NCBI GenBank assembly: GCA_902519235.1
Contig: CABYJE010000003.1
Coordinates: forward strand, 1 to 64,000
DNA: 64,000 nucleotides
Origin: an uncultured Prochlorococcus sp.
Lineage (GTDB): Bacteria; Cyanobacteriota; Cyanobacteriia; PCC-6307; Cyanobiaceae
Reading direction: 5' to 3'
Position numbers and translations under genes: made by a program. Below the pieces are notes generated by a model. That model was not told the DNA's origin. It saw nothing but the letters and a program-made list of their open reading frames with translations, and did not search any database. Below are positions 15,569 to 25,734 of the stretch, in pieces; the stretch's first letter is position 1; each line of letters opens with the position of its first letter.

Positions 15569-15615
15569 AATCTATATTAAATCTATATAGATTATGTAGA
15601 CAATCTATTTAGATT
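15569..15615. promoter_or_regulatory. Operator array of AATCTA half-sites upstream of a ribbon-helix-helix gene
   Basis: AATCTA begins at 15569, 15580 and 15602, that is 11 and 22 bp apart, one and two helical turns. Two copies are full inverted repeats: 15580-15593 (AATCTATATAGATT, a perfect palindrome) and 15602-15615 (AATCTATTTAGATT). The array ends 30 bp before the start of a gene with a ribbon-helix-helix domain, a fold that binds such arrays cooperatively. Autoregulation is inference. Confidence 0.7.
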
Positions 15616-15645
15616 AAATTATTATATAGTTATCGCATAAAACTT

Positions 15646-16143
15646 ATGCCTAGTAATTGGTCTAAAATAAGAGATGAATGGCTTGATAAAACGGCCATTG
15701 CGAAAGATGATGCTAAATGGGCATTAGAAGCTTTAATTAATTCTGAAGAAGAGTTATTTGAAATAGAGCAGAAAATAAAGAATAAAGAGGACGCTATAAG
15801 CCAAGTAAAGTTTTTGAAGAAAAAGGTTAAAGAAACTATTTCCTCTAAAGAAATTAGTCTCGATGATATTGCATTAAATACTTCAAATTCAAACAAAGTA
15901 CAGATCTCAGTACCATCAAACCTTACTTATCTTTTGAAAGTTTGGGCCGCAGCAGAAGGAAGAGATCTATCAAGTGTTGCTTTTCAATGTTTAGAAACTG
16001 GTATAAGAGAAATGAAAAGCAAAGGTTCAATACCTTCAGTAGCAGTAAATAGATATGACTCGGCCTGTCAAAAAAGGATTGCACTAGCAGAAGTAAACAA
16101 TCTATTGGAGAAATACGAATTAGCTCAGGATGAAATCAAATAA
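15646..16143 (+). CDS. Ribbon-helix-helix DNA-binding protein with coiled-coil N-terminus
   Basis: The first half of the 165 residues is an acidic coiled coil (ALINSEEELFEIEQKIKN). Around residues 84-115, KVQISVPSNLTYLLKVWAAA followed by DLSSVAFQCLETGI matches a ribbon-helix-helix: a beta strand of alternating residues, then two helices. A Ser/Lys-rich linker follows. It lies 2 bases before a GIY-YIG-like gene and downstream of a phased operator array, so I infer a self-regulating operon. Confidence 0.65.
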   Translation: MPSNWSKIRDEWLDKTAIAKDDAKWALEALINSEEELFEIEQKIKNKEDAISQVKFLKKKVKETISSKEISLDDIALNTSNSNKVQISVPSNLTYLLKVWAAAEGRDLSSVAFQCLETGIREMKSKGSIPSVAVNRYDSACQKRIALAEVNNLLEKYELAQDEIK

Positions 16144-16145
16144 TT

Positions 16146-16538
16146 ATGAAAAACAGAAAAATCATTAAAGGATACAAAACATTAATATCATCAAGATTTA
16201 ATGTAGATACTTTTGTAGATAAATACAAAGATGGAATAATTTATACTCTTTATTCTGATGAATTTAATTCACTTAAAGTTGGTTTTGCTGAAAATGATAA
16301 GGTTCTAGAAAAAAAATTATCAAGTGAAGCATTGATATTATTGAATATGAAAAAAGGCAAAAAGAAAGATCTTTGTTTATTAATAACCACTCTAAAAGAA
16401 CTTGGTATCAAATATTCAGATAATTTTTATTTCAAATACTCAAGTTCTTTAATTAGACATTTATCAACTTTAGGTTGGCCTGTTGGAAGATCACTTTACA
16501 AGCAAAGAAAAATTAAAAAAGAACTTGTATGTGCATAA
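16146..16538 (+). CDS. GIY-YIG-like (T5orf172-type) protein, degenerate
   Basis: The segment DGIIYTLYSDEFNSLKVGFA of this 130-residue protein resembles the GIY...YIG strands of T5orf172/GIY-YIG-like domains. The usual catalytic Arg and Glu are not evident, so nuclease activity is doubtful. The C-terminal part is basic (RHLSTLGWPVGRSLYKQRKI). It follows the ribbon-helix-helix gene with a 2-bp gap, so the two are probably co-expressed. The family assignment is tentative. Confidence 0.45.
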   Translation: MKNRKIIKGYKTLISSRFNVDTFVDKYKDGIIYTLYSDEFNSLKVGFAENDKVLEKKLSSEALILLNMKKGKKKDLCLLITTLKELGIKYSDNFYFKYSSSLIRHLSTLGWPVGRSLYKQRKIKKELVCA

Positions 16539-16540
16539 AT

Positions 16541-17014
16541 TCAGCTGTAATCACACTCTAAAGTGTCTCTGGTATCTCTATTTGTGATTGGATTAGTTCC
16601 AGTGGCACTTTCACAAAATTTCCTAATAATATCTTTTGGTAAAAAAACATTTGTGAAGTCTGCGCCTTGTATTTTTACATTTTCAAACTGTGTACTATAA
16701 GCGAATGAATCCTCTAAGTTAGTATTTGATAAATCTGTTCCATCTAAAATAGCCGAGTCTAAAGTTACTTCTCTTAAATTGGAGTTACTTAAATTAGTAT
16801 CTTTCAATTTAGCTCCATAAAGAGTAGCATTTTGGAGCTCACAATCTGATAAATTTGCATCTTGTAAATCAGTTAAATAGAACGTTGCCCCTTTCAAATC
16901 AGATCCAGAAAAATCAGCTCCTATTAAGGATTGTTTACCATAATCCAATGCAGCGTAGCTTCTAGAAGGGAGAGTTAAAACAATCATTAAAACAGTTAAA
17001 ATTATAAATCTCAT
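16541..17014 (-). CDS. Secreted pentapeptide-repeat protein
   Basis: The 157-residue protein has a signal peptide (about 21 residues, ending SRSYA). It is followed by at least 14 A(D/N)LXX-type repeats (DLQDANLSDCELQNATLYGA and similar), which form a right-handed quadrilateral beta helix. A C-terminal tail has two cysteines (KFCESATG and LECDYS). Such lumenal proteins are frequent in cyanobacteria; their function is mostly unknown. Confidence 0.85.
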   Translation of the reverse strand: MRFIILTVLMIVLTLPSRSYAALDYGKQSLIGADFSGSDLKGATFYLTDLQDANLSDCELQNATLYGAKLKDTNLSNSNLREVTLDSAILDGTDLSNTNLEDSFAYSTQFENVKIQGADFTNVFLPKDIIRKFCESATGTNPITNRDTRDTLECDYS

Positions 17015-17120
17015 TTTTTGAGTAATATTTCAATAAATTCTAACTTCTCAAGCTGAAATCTAAAAATTTATTATTTACTGAATGCTATATTTATTGAAAT
17101 AACAAATCACGAACTAGGTT

Positions 17121-18761
17121 TTGGATATAAGTCCTTATGATGCAATTGTTGTTGGTTCTGGAGCTACTGGAGGAATAGCAACACTTACATTGGCAGAGCA
17201 GGGGATAAAAGTTTTAGTTATAGAAGCAGGGCCTCAAGTTAAGAGGCATGAAGCTACTAATAATGAGCCTAAAAGTACATTGAAAAGATTATCAGGAGTT
17301 TTAACAAAAAAACATACAAATCAATGCCAACATCCTGGTTATTGGAAAAATAATCCTGACTTATATTCAAATGAATTGAAGCATCCTTATGACTTTCCAC
17401 CAAAAAAGCCATTTCTTTGGACCCAAGGCAAACAATTTGGTGGGAGATCATTAACGTGGGGAGGCATAACATTAAGACTTTCCTCAGAAGATTTTCAACC
17501 GGCTAAAAAAGACGGATTCGGACCAAACTGGCCTATTTCATACGATGAACTATCCCCTCACTATGATTTCATTGAAAATTTATGTGGCATATATGGACGA
17601 AAAGATGACATTAAAGAAGTTCCAAACGGTAAATATAGTGGTGAAATACCTCTTACAGAAAACGAAAATATTTTTGGCAGCAAAGTTAAATCAAAATTAA
17701 ATTATCCATTTATGCAATCAAGGGGATTTGACCGAAATTCATCAGTAAAAGATAAAAATTGGCCGAGATCCTCTAGTCTAGGAAGCACTTTTAAAAAAGC
17801 CTTAGATACTGGGAATGTTCAAATAATTTCAAATCACCTAGTGGAATCTTTTGAGATTAACAAGATCACAGAGCTTGCATCAAAACTAACGATTGTAAAC
17901 TTAGAAAATGGACACAAAGAAGTATTGAATTGTGATTTAATTCTTCTTTGCGCATCAACAATTTCAACACTCAGAATACTACTGAACTCAGAATATAAAT
18001 CAAATTCCTCAGGTTTTAAAGATAATTCTGGGAAATTAGGTAAATATCTTATGGACCATATATCTATCTGTAGATTTTTTTCAGTCCCAAAAACAAATAA
18101 CGCAGGAAAAACATTAGATAATACTCCCGATCTTTCAGGAGCAGGCAGCTTCTTTATTCCATTCGGTTCAAATTTACCAAAAATTGACAACATCAAATTC
18201 CATAGAGGTTATGGGATCTGGGGGGCAATTGATCGATTAGGGATACCTAAATTTTTGCAAAAAGACATAAACAAATCCATTGGCTTTCTTATCGCCCATG
18301 GCGAAGTCCTTCCTAGAGAAAAAAACTCAGTTTCTCTCTCAAGAAAAACAGATGAATGGGGTATCCCAATTCCCTACATTGAATTCGAATGGAGCGAAAA
18401 CGAGTTAAACATGGCTAAACATATGGAAAATACAATACGAAAATCAATCACAGCTGCAAATGGAGAAATAAAAAATATTAATGAACTAATGAATATCCCA
18501 GTAGGGAGTTTTTTTACAAAAAAATTGATCGCATTTTCAGATAGTCCTCCTCCTCCAGGGTATTACATTCATGAAGTAGGGGGCGCACCAATGGGGATTA
18601 ATGAAGAAAATAGCGTAGTTGATAAATTTAATAGATTATGGAGATGCAAGAATGTACTTGTACTAGATGGAGCATGCTGGCCCACATCATCTTGGCAAAG
18701 CCCCACACTTACAATGATGGCTTTAAGTAGAAGAGCCTGTTTAAATATTAAAAAGACTTAG
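17121..18761 (+). CDS. GMC-family FAD-dependent oxidoreductase
   Basis: The FAD-binding motif VVGSGATGGIATL lies at the N-terminus (about residues 10-22), with VLVIEAG closing the first beta-alpha-beta unit. GGRSLTWGGI is typical of glucose-methanol-choline oxidoreductases. The C-terminal YYIHEVGGAPMG and VLDGACWPTSSWQSPTLT carry the substrate-side His/Asn region. The 546 residues fit the family. The alcohol or sugar substrate cannot be told. It starts at TTG 17121 with AGG a few bases upstream. Confidence 0.85.
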   Translation: MDISPYDAIVVGSGATGGIATLTLAEQGIKVLVIEAGPQVKRHEATNNEPKSTLKRLSGVLTKKHTNQCQHPGYWKNNPDLYSNELKHPYDFPPKKPFLWTQGKQFGGRSLTWGGITLRLSSEDFQPAKKDGFGPNWPISYDELSPHYDFIENLCGIYGRKDDIKEVPNGKYSGEIPLTENENIFGSKVKSKLNYPFMQSRGFDRNSSVKDKNWPRSSSLGSTFKKALDTGNVQIISNHLVESFEINKITELASKLTIVNLENGHKEVLNCDLILLCASTISTLRILLNSEYKSNSSGFKDNSGKLGKYLMDHISICRFFSVPKTNNAGKTLDNTPDLSGAGSFFIPFGSNLPKIDNIKFHRGYGIWGAIDRLGIPKFLQKDINKSIGFLIAHGEVLPREKNSVSLSRKTDEWGIPIPYIEFEWSENELNMAKHMENTIRKSITAANGEIKNINELMNIPVGSFFTKKLIAFSDSPPPPGYYIHEVGGAPMGINEENSVVDKFNRLWRCKNVLVLDGACWPTSSWQSPTLTMMALSRRACLNIKKT

Positions 18762-19005
18762 AGGGTTTAAATAATTGATTTAAATAGATTTCTGAGACAG
18801 AATTATCTGTACAACCGTTTTGAACGAGAAAAGTAGCTAATGCTGAATTTATAAGCTTATATTCATCCCAAGTCGGGTTACTTAATACGAAATCTTTCAT
18901 AGTGTTGTAAAGAGTTTCTGAAAGCTCTGTTTCTAATGAGACTTTATTTGAAGAGCACTCTAAGAGTTTCTTATCAGTTAAATTTGATTGGCTGATTTGA
19001 TCCAT
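18748..19005 (-). CDS. DUF2811-family small protein
   Basis: The core of this 85-residue protein, VSLETELSETLYNTMKDF then ALATFLVQNGCTD and IYLNQLF, matches the cyanobacterial DUF2811 family as I remember it. It looks like a small helical protein that may resemble antitoxin folds; its function is unknown. Its 3' end overlaps the GMC oxidoreductase end by 14 bp, convergently. Confidence 0.65.
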   Translation of the reverse strand: MDQISQSNLTDKKLLECSSNKVSLETELSETLYNTMKDFVLSNPTWDEYKLINSALATFLVQNGCTDNSVSEIYLNQLFKPSKSF

Positions 19006-19386
19006 AAATTTATTCTTACTTCACAAACAATAATGATATTTTTCTCTAAAAATTTCAAGAAAAATCCTCTGGTAAACTTTTCAAATTATCAAATAAGACT
19101 CATGTTATAAGTAGGTTTTTAAAAAACTTCTTTTTCAAATAAGGAAATTGAATAGATCTTAAAAAAAAGTCAACAATAATGTTGAAGTCCTGTTTTTTTT
19201 GAAAAATACTGCCATTTCTAATCAAGTGTGGATTTGGACGTGGAAAACAACCTGCAAATTGTGGAAAATCTAGCTCAAAATACTTTCACGATTTTATATT
19301 AAGAATACTTATATATACTGAGTCTATTAAGACTAAGTCAAGAAAGAGACAGGTGATTCATTGATTTCAACGGATTTTCTTAAGAT
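19006..19386. other. Intergenic region with a short Cys/Gly-rich frame without ATG
   Basis: This 381-bp gap holds a plus-strand open stretch from 19203 to TGA 19362-19364. It encodes KCGFGRGKQPANCGKSSSKY and a basic end (IKTKSRKRQVIH). The paired C-G-x-G-K/C-G-K words look protein-like, but there is no ATG in frame (a CTG at 19209 is possible), so it may be a gene remnant. A small hairpin AGTCT-ATTA-AGACT is at 19321-19334. Nothing else is supported here. Confidence 0.3.
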
Positions 19387-20517
19387 TTAGTCTTTATTAG
19401 GCAAGCGAAGCGTGACAGGTCCTAAAGGGTGTTTTGAATTTGGATAAATACTATGGTGATGGTGATGGTGATTATGTTCATGTTGATGAGCCTCTAAATG
19501 TTCATGTTCTAAGCAATCACCTCCTCCTGTGTATGATTTTTCTTGATTATGAGTTGGGATTTGATTTTGTATTTCACAAGCACCATTACATTCAGGATCA
19601 CATAAATCACAGCTGATACCTAAGCCCTCTACATGGTCATGATGACTTTCTTGTACCATTCCAACTTCTTTCTCAAAGCCAAATAAATTTGACCTATATT
19701 TACAAGTTGAGCAATTCATGAAATTATTACCTTCGTTATTAAGAATCTCTTCAATCCTTTCTACAAAAGTGTCGACCACATAAGGCTGTGACGAAAGATA
19801 TTTTGCATGTATAAATGAAATATTTGGATTATTAATCGCAACTAAATCACTTTGCCTTTTTATTCTTGTAACAAGGACACCTGAGAAAAGGAAATAAGGG
19901 AAAACAATTATATTTTTATAACCAAGTCTCACAACATTTTTCAAGCCAGGTTCAACAAGAGGGAAAGTTACTCCAGAAAAGACTGTTTCCCCCCACCCTA
20001 AACCAATACCCTCTACGATCATTCTCGTAATTTTTGAAACATTGGAATTCGCATCTGGGTCAGAAGAGCCTCTACCCACAACAACTAGTAATGACTCTTC
20101 AGGTTTGAGATTATTATTTTGTTTAAATACATCTTTTACTCTTTCACAAGCTGCACTAATCATTAAATTATTAATACCTAATTCTCTTCCATAAATTATT
20201 TCAATTCCTGTTTTACAAGAATAATTCATAAGCAGGCTAGGAATATCATTTTTTACATGGCCAGCAGCGAAAAGCATTGCAGGTATTGCAATTATTTTTT
20301 TTATAGAAAGATCTTTTAACTTGTCTAAAGCATCAACAATCGAAGGTTTAGCAAATTCCAAGAAACCATATTCAACTAAAAAGTTTGGATATCTTTTTTG
20401 GATGAGATTAGTTAATTCTTGAAATTCAGCAATGGCTAGTTTATTTCTACTCCCGTGTCCACAGATAAGTATCGCGACTTGATTATTTAACTTAGAATCT
20501 AAATTATCCAAAATCAA
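19387..20517 (-). CDS. cbiX: Sirohydrochlorin chelatase of the CbiX long type
   Basis: This 376-residue chelatase inserts metal (Co or Fe) into sirohydrochlorin for cobalamin or siroheme. The N-terminal CbiX domain begins with ILICGHGSRN, whose His is a metal ligand, and a second copy of the fold follows (VVVGRGSSDPDAN). A cysteine-rich stretch (NCSTCKYR, CDLCDPECNGACE) could carry an iron-sulphur cluster, as in CbiXL proteins. The last 45 residues are strongly His-rich, including six consecutive His. It is divergent from the FAD-oxidase gene, with 41 bp between the starts. Confidence 0.88.
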   Translation of the reverse strand: MILDNLDSKLNNQVAILICGHGSRNKLAIAEFQELTNLIQKRYPNFLVEYGFLEFAKPSIVDALDKLKDLSIKKIIAIPAMLFAAGHVKNDIPSLLMNYSCKTGIEIIYGRELGINNLMISAACERVKDVFKQNNNLKPEESLLVVVGRGSSDPDANSNVSKITRMIVEGIGLGWGETVFSGVTFPLVEPGLKNVVRLGYKNIIVFPYFLFSGVLVTRIKRQSDLVAINNPNISFIHAKYLSSQPYVVDTFVERIEEILNNEGNNFMNCSTCKYRSNLFGFEKEVGMVQESHHDHVEGLGISCDLCDPECNGACEIQNQIPTHNQEKSYTGGGDCLEHEHLEAHQHEHNHHHHHHSIYPNSKHPLGPVTLRLPNKD

Positions 20518-20558
20518 GTTATTACTTATACCATAATAGTAAAGAACAATATCATGTA

Positions 20559-21830
20559 GTGAAAAATAATAGTTTACTTGAAGTTCCTAATATCAACTCA
20601 AAGGATGCAAAATTTAAGAAATTAATTTATGACGTTGATGACTCCTTATTTTGTGAGAATAACTATTATGAAGAATTCGAGCACCTTTGCGTATGTAGTG
20701 GAGGTACAACCTCTAGTTGCGCAAAAAATGGTTTTACAACTCTTGATCTAAGAAAAAATTACAGCAAAATTCACCTAGATAGAAAAACCAATTTAGTAAC
20801 AATTGGAGGTGGAGTAATAATGGGGGATCTAATAAATCATTTACAAAAACATAATCGAAGTTTTCCAATCGGACTTTCTAAACTTCCTGGAGCAGGCTAT
20901 ATACTTACTGGTGGAGTAAGCCCGCTTAGTAGAGCCTACGGATTAGCTATTGATAATATTGAATCAATAAAAGGATTCTTGGGAAATGGTACATTTATCT
21001 CTTTAAATAAAAATCAAATAAATCCAGAAGAACAATTGATTTGGGAAGCAATTAAAGGAGCAGCACCCTTCTTTTCAATTATTACCGAAATAGAACTTAA
21101 GACTATCAAATCTAATCCAATAAAGGTTATTGAAGGATTTGTAAATCCAAATGAACTTTCAGAAATAATAAAACTATCAGAGGAATTTCCAGAAAATATT
21201 AGTCTTCAATGGATTTATGCCCAAAAAATTTATATATATATTTTTGCTGAACTCAATAATTTAGAGGATAAAAGAACAGAAGAATACTTAATGCTTCTAG
21301 ACAAATTTCCCGCTCTAGAAAAACAATTTCATGAGAACTTTAACAAAATTAATTTTTTTCCAAAGGAATTGAATTTATATGAGCTGAATGCAAATAACCA
21401 TTCTGAGGTAATTAGTCTTCTTGGAGAAGATTTAAAAAATGATATCCCAATTTTCATAAAATGTTTGAGTGAAATAATGGATAATAAACCTAATAATTCC
21501 TGTTATGTTGCTTCTCAACAATTAGGTTGCAAAACTAAAAAGTTAAATCATGGCTCAAGCTTTTTTGTTCATAGAAAAAGTACTTGGAAACCATGGATAT
21601 ATGCATCATGGAAAAAAAATGATCTTCAAGAAAAAGACGTCGCTCTGGAATGGATTTATAAATCATGGAGCAAGCTAAAAAGGTTTTATCCAAATATTCA
21701 CTTAGCCCAATTGCATAATCATTTGAATTCTCATGAAGAAGAAATTACATTAGCCTTTGGGAATAGAATGAATGAATTAAAAACTTTAAAGAATATTTTT
21801 GACCCACAAGGTGTTTTGCCTCCTTTATAA
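20559..21830 (+). CDS. FAD-binding oxidoreductase (PCMH/FAD_binding_4 type)
   Basis: The 423-residue protein has the flavin-binding loop VCSGGTTSSCAKNG near residue 45, TIGGGVIMGDLINHL and then PGAGYILTGGVSPLSRAYG, the signature order of vanillyl-alcohol-oxidase-type FAD proteins. The C-terminal half (YVASQQLGC, YASWKKND) resembles berberine-bridge-like domains. The substrate is unknown. The start is GTG 20559. It is followed after 30 bp by the SulP transporter gene. Confidence 0.75.
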   Translation: MKNNSLLEVPNINSKDAKFKKLIYDVDDSLFCENNYYEEFEHLCVCSGGTTSSCAKNGFTTLDLRKNYSKIHLDRKTNLVTIGGGVIMGDLINHLQKHNRSFPIGLSKLPGAGYILTGGVSPLSRAYGLAIDNIESIKGFLGNGTFISLNKNQINPEEQLIWEAIKGAAPFFSIITEIELKTIKSNPIKVIEGFVNPNELSEIIKLSEEFPENISLQWIYAQKIYIYIFAELNNLEDKRTEEYLMLLDKFPALEKQFHENFNKINFFPKELNLYELNANNHSEVISLLGEDLKNDIPIFIKCLSEIMDNKPNNSCYVASQQLGCKTKKLNHGSSFFVHRKSTWKPWIYASWKKNDLQEKDVALEWIYKSWSKLKRFYPNIHLAQLHNHLNSHEEEITLAFGNRMNELKTLKNIFDPQGVLPPL

Positions 21831-21860
21831 GGTAACTTCTTAATTATAAAGAAAATTAAA

Positions 21861-23426
21861 ATGTCAAATTTCTCAAGATATTTATCTAAAAATTGGTTAG
21901 ATGATCCAAAGTCAAATATTCTCTCTGGCTTAGTTGTTGCTTTTGCAATGATCCCAGAAGCAATTGCTTTTTCAGGTATCGCTGGTGTAGATCCTAAAGT
22001 TGGCCTTTTTGGCGCATTTTGCTTATCTATAACAATTGCGATTGTTGGCGGAAGAAGGGGTATGATCACTTCTGCCACGGGTTCAACAGCTCTTTTGATG
22101 ACTGGACTTGTTGCCTATGGAGAATCACAAGCCCCTGGTTTAGGAGTCCCATATCTTATTGCAGCTGGAATATTAACTGGAATTTTCCAAATTCTTTGGG
22201 GATATTTAAGACTTGCCTACCAAATGCGATTCGTGCCAACAGGAGTATTAAGTGGATTTGTAAATGCACTGGCTCTTTTAATATTTCAAGCACAACTACC
22301 ACAGTTAGGAATAGGTATTAAAGAATCAAAAGAATTAGTTGAAGAAACCTTAAGTCAATATCCAGTTAACTCTCAGATTCCAGTAGTTTGGATTCTTTTA
22401 ATCCTAGGATTAGTAATTATCTATGGACTTCCAAAAATCACAAAAGTAATCCCATCTCAACTTATTGCAATAGTAGTAATAACACTTATAAGCATATTCT
22501 TTAATCTAGATGTCCCAACAGTTAGCGATTTGGGTAAATTACCTGATGGATTACCAAGTATTTCTCTTCCTTTTGGATCAATAGAAAATGGAAAAGTACC
22601 TTTTAGTCTTGAAACATTAGGGATAATTTTACCGACCTCGCTCGCAATATCTCTTGTGGGTTTAATGGAAACCTTTTTAACTCAAGACATTTTAGACGAT
22701 GTAACTGATACAAGTTCTAATAAAAATAAAGAAGCAAGAGGACAGGGGATCGCAAATATTGTGGCATCTTTATTTGGTGGAATGGCTGGATGTGCCTTAG
22801 TTGGGCAATCTGTAATGAATACTGAGAATGGTGGTAAATCTAGATTATCAACCCTCTCCTCAGGTATATCTCTACTAATTATGATCATCCTCTTGAAGTC
22901 TTGGATTGGGGCAATACCAATGGCTGCTTTAGTAGCAATCATGATAACGATCGCAATAAGTACAGCAGATATAAATGGATTAAAAAATATTAGAAAGATA
23001 CCTAAAAGCGATACTGCAGTCATGCTTATGACTTTTGCAGTTACTATGCTTACAAAACCTCATAATCTTGCACTTGGAGTTATTGCAGGAGTTGCATTAG
23101 CTGCAATTCTTTTCAGCAGAAAAGTTGCAAAAGTTATAACTGTCTCAAGAGCAAAAGAAAATAATATAACTACCTACAAAGTAAAAGGACAATTATTTTT
23201 TGTAAGTAAAATTTATTTTTTACAAGGATTTGATATTCATGAACATCCAGAAAATATTGTCATTGACATGTCTTTAGCTCATATTTGGGATCAAAGTGGT
23301 GTTGTTGCACTTGAGCAAATTATTAGAAAATTCCAGAATGGTGGTTCTAAAGTTGAAATTGTAGGATTAAATAAAGAAAGTCTTAACTTATTTGAAAGAC
23401 TAGGTGGAATAGAAAGCGCTCATTAA
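21861..23426 (+). CDS. SulP-family anion transporter (possible bicarbonate or sulfate)
   Basis: The 521-residue membrane protein has 10-12 hydrophobic segments. The SulP signature is AMIPEAIAFSGIAGVDPKVG in the first repeat, and MRFVPTGVLSGFVNALALLI follows. A C-terminal STAS domain starts near residue 430 (VKGQLFFVSKIYF, IVIDMSLAHIWDQSG). Cyanobacterial SulP proteins include the BicA bicarbonate carriers, but specificity cannot be fixed from sequence. Confidence 0.88.
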   Translation: MSNFSRYLSKNWLDDPKSNILSGLVVAFAMIPEAIAFSGIAGVDPKVGLFGAFCLSITIAIVGGRRGMITSATGSTALLMTGLVAYGESQAPGLGVPYLIAAGILTGIFQILWGYLRLAYQMRFVPTGVLSGFVNALALLIFQAQLPQLGIGIKESKELVEETLSQYPVNSQIPVVWILLILGLVIIYGLPKITKVIPSQLIAIVVITLISIFFNLDVPTVSDLGKLPDGLPSISLPFGSIENGKVPFSLETLGIILPTSLAISLVGLMETFLTQDILDDVTDTSSNKNKEARGQGIANIVASLFGGMAGCALVGQSVMNTENGGKSRLSTLSSGISLLIMIILLKSWIGAIPMAALVAIMITIAISTADINGLKNIRKIPKSDTAVMLMTFAVTMLTKPHNLALGVIAGVALAAILFSRKVAKVITVSRAKENNITTYKVKGQLFFVSKIYFLQGFDIHEHPENIVIDMSLAHIWDQSGVVALEQIIRKFQNGGSKVEIVGLNKESLNLFERLGGIESAH

Positions 23427-23450
23427 AAAGTTAATTAAGACTAACTTTTT
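23425..23450. terminator. Bidirectional intrinsic terminator between the SulP gene and metA
   Basis: AAAAAGTTA (23425-23433) pairs perfectly with TAACTTTTT (23442-23450) across an 8-base loop. The A and T runs allow use from both sides. It overlaps the last codons of the two convergent genes. Confidence 0.7.
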
Positions 23451-24321
23451 GATAACAAAACCAAAGCCATTGCTGAAAAAGCAAATTCCTATGAGATCTC
23501 CAAGCGGTTTTTGAACTATTTAGATCAAAATTTTCAGGAGGAGGAACATCTCCCTTTTCTTTGTCTCTTTCAATTTCACTAATAATTCTATGCACCGTAT
23601 ATTCAGGATGACCTAAATGCATAAGTTGTTTTTGATCATTAGATTCAAATATTGTATATCCGACGTTTTCTCCATAAGCCAACAAATTCAATCTCCCCTC
23701 TTTTTGGGCCTTCTCCATCTCCAAATCTGGTAATCCAGCAAATCTACTTTGAGGACAAATAAATTCATCATCTTGTGTACCCATCAAAGGGTGACCAGGA
23801 ACAAGACTTTTTAAAGGAAATACCCCAAATAATTTCCTATCAAAAACTTTCTTATCGACCCCTGCCAAATAAGCCAACGCAAAGCCAGCCCAACATAATC
23901 CAAGAGTACTCGCACAAGAATTTCTGGCGTCATTTACAATTTTCACAAACTCATCCCAATACTTAACATCCTCAAAGGCTAAGTGCTCAATAGGTGCCCC
24001 AGTAATAATGATTCCATCTAAAGGTTCTGGATTATTTGCTTCTTCCCAAGTTATGTATAGATTATTTAGATGATTGAGATCCCATGTTTTATAAGAGTGA
24101 GTTTTAAGCTTTATCCAAACTGGCTCAATTTGGAGAGGAGATAACCCAAGTGGATGTAGTAAGTTAAATTCATACTGCTTGCCAAGAGGCATGATATTTA
24201 AAATCCCAATCCTAAGAGGACGTATATCCTGTCTTTTTGCCAATTCTGGTTCGATCCAAGATATATGATTTTTCTCAACATCACTAATCTTGTGATAGTT
24301 GCTAGGAATTATTAAAGCCAA
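23431..24321 (-). CDS. metA: Homoserine O-acyltransferase (MetA type)
   Basis: This 296-residue enzyme activates homoserine with succinyl- or acetyl-CoA in methionine synthesis. Visible are the catalytic Cys in STLGLCWAGFALAYLAG, the glutamine-amidotransferase-like ITGAPIEHLAFEDVKYWDE stretch and the His/Glu region MHLGHPEYT. It follows metY with a 13-bp gap, so both form one operon. The pairing with an O-acetylhomoserine sulfhydrylase favours acetyl-CoA as donor, an inference. Confidence 0.92.
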   Translation of the reverse strand: MALIIPSNYHKISDVEKNHISWIEPELAKRQDIRPLRIGILNIMPLGKQYEFNLLHPLGLSPLQIEPVWIKLKTHSYKTWDLNHLNNLYITWEEANNPEPLDGIIITGAPIEHLAFEDVKYWDEFVKIVNDARNSCASTLGLCWAGFALAYLAGVDKKVFDRKLFGVFPLKSLVPGHPLMGTQDDEFICPQSRFAGLPDLEMEKAQKEGRLNLLAYGENVGYTIFESNDQKQLMHLGHPEYTVHRIISEIERDKEKGDVPPPENFDLNSSKTAWRSHRNLLFQQWLWFCYQKVSLN

Positions 24322-24334
24322 TAAATCTCCTTTC

Positions 24335-25678
<1,344 letters not shown>

Positions 25679-25734
25679 CTATTATCCATTTAACTTAAAA
25701 AAGTCCAAAAAAAAAACAAAAAAAAGATAAATAT

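Noticed and set aside
19227-19260. DnaA-box-like words TGTGGATTT, CGTGGAAAA and TGTGGAAAA
   Set aside because: They coincide with Cys-Gly-Lys codons of the small frame at 19203-19364. No dnaA, dnaN or other origin marker is nearby, so an origin claim is not justified.
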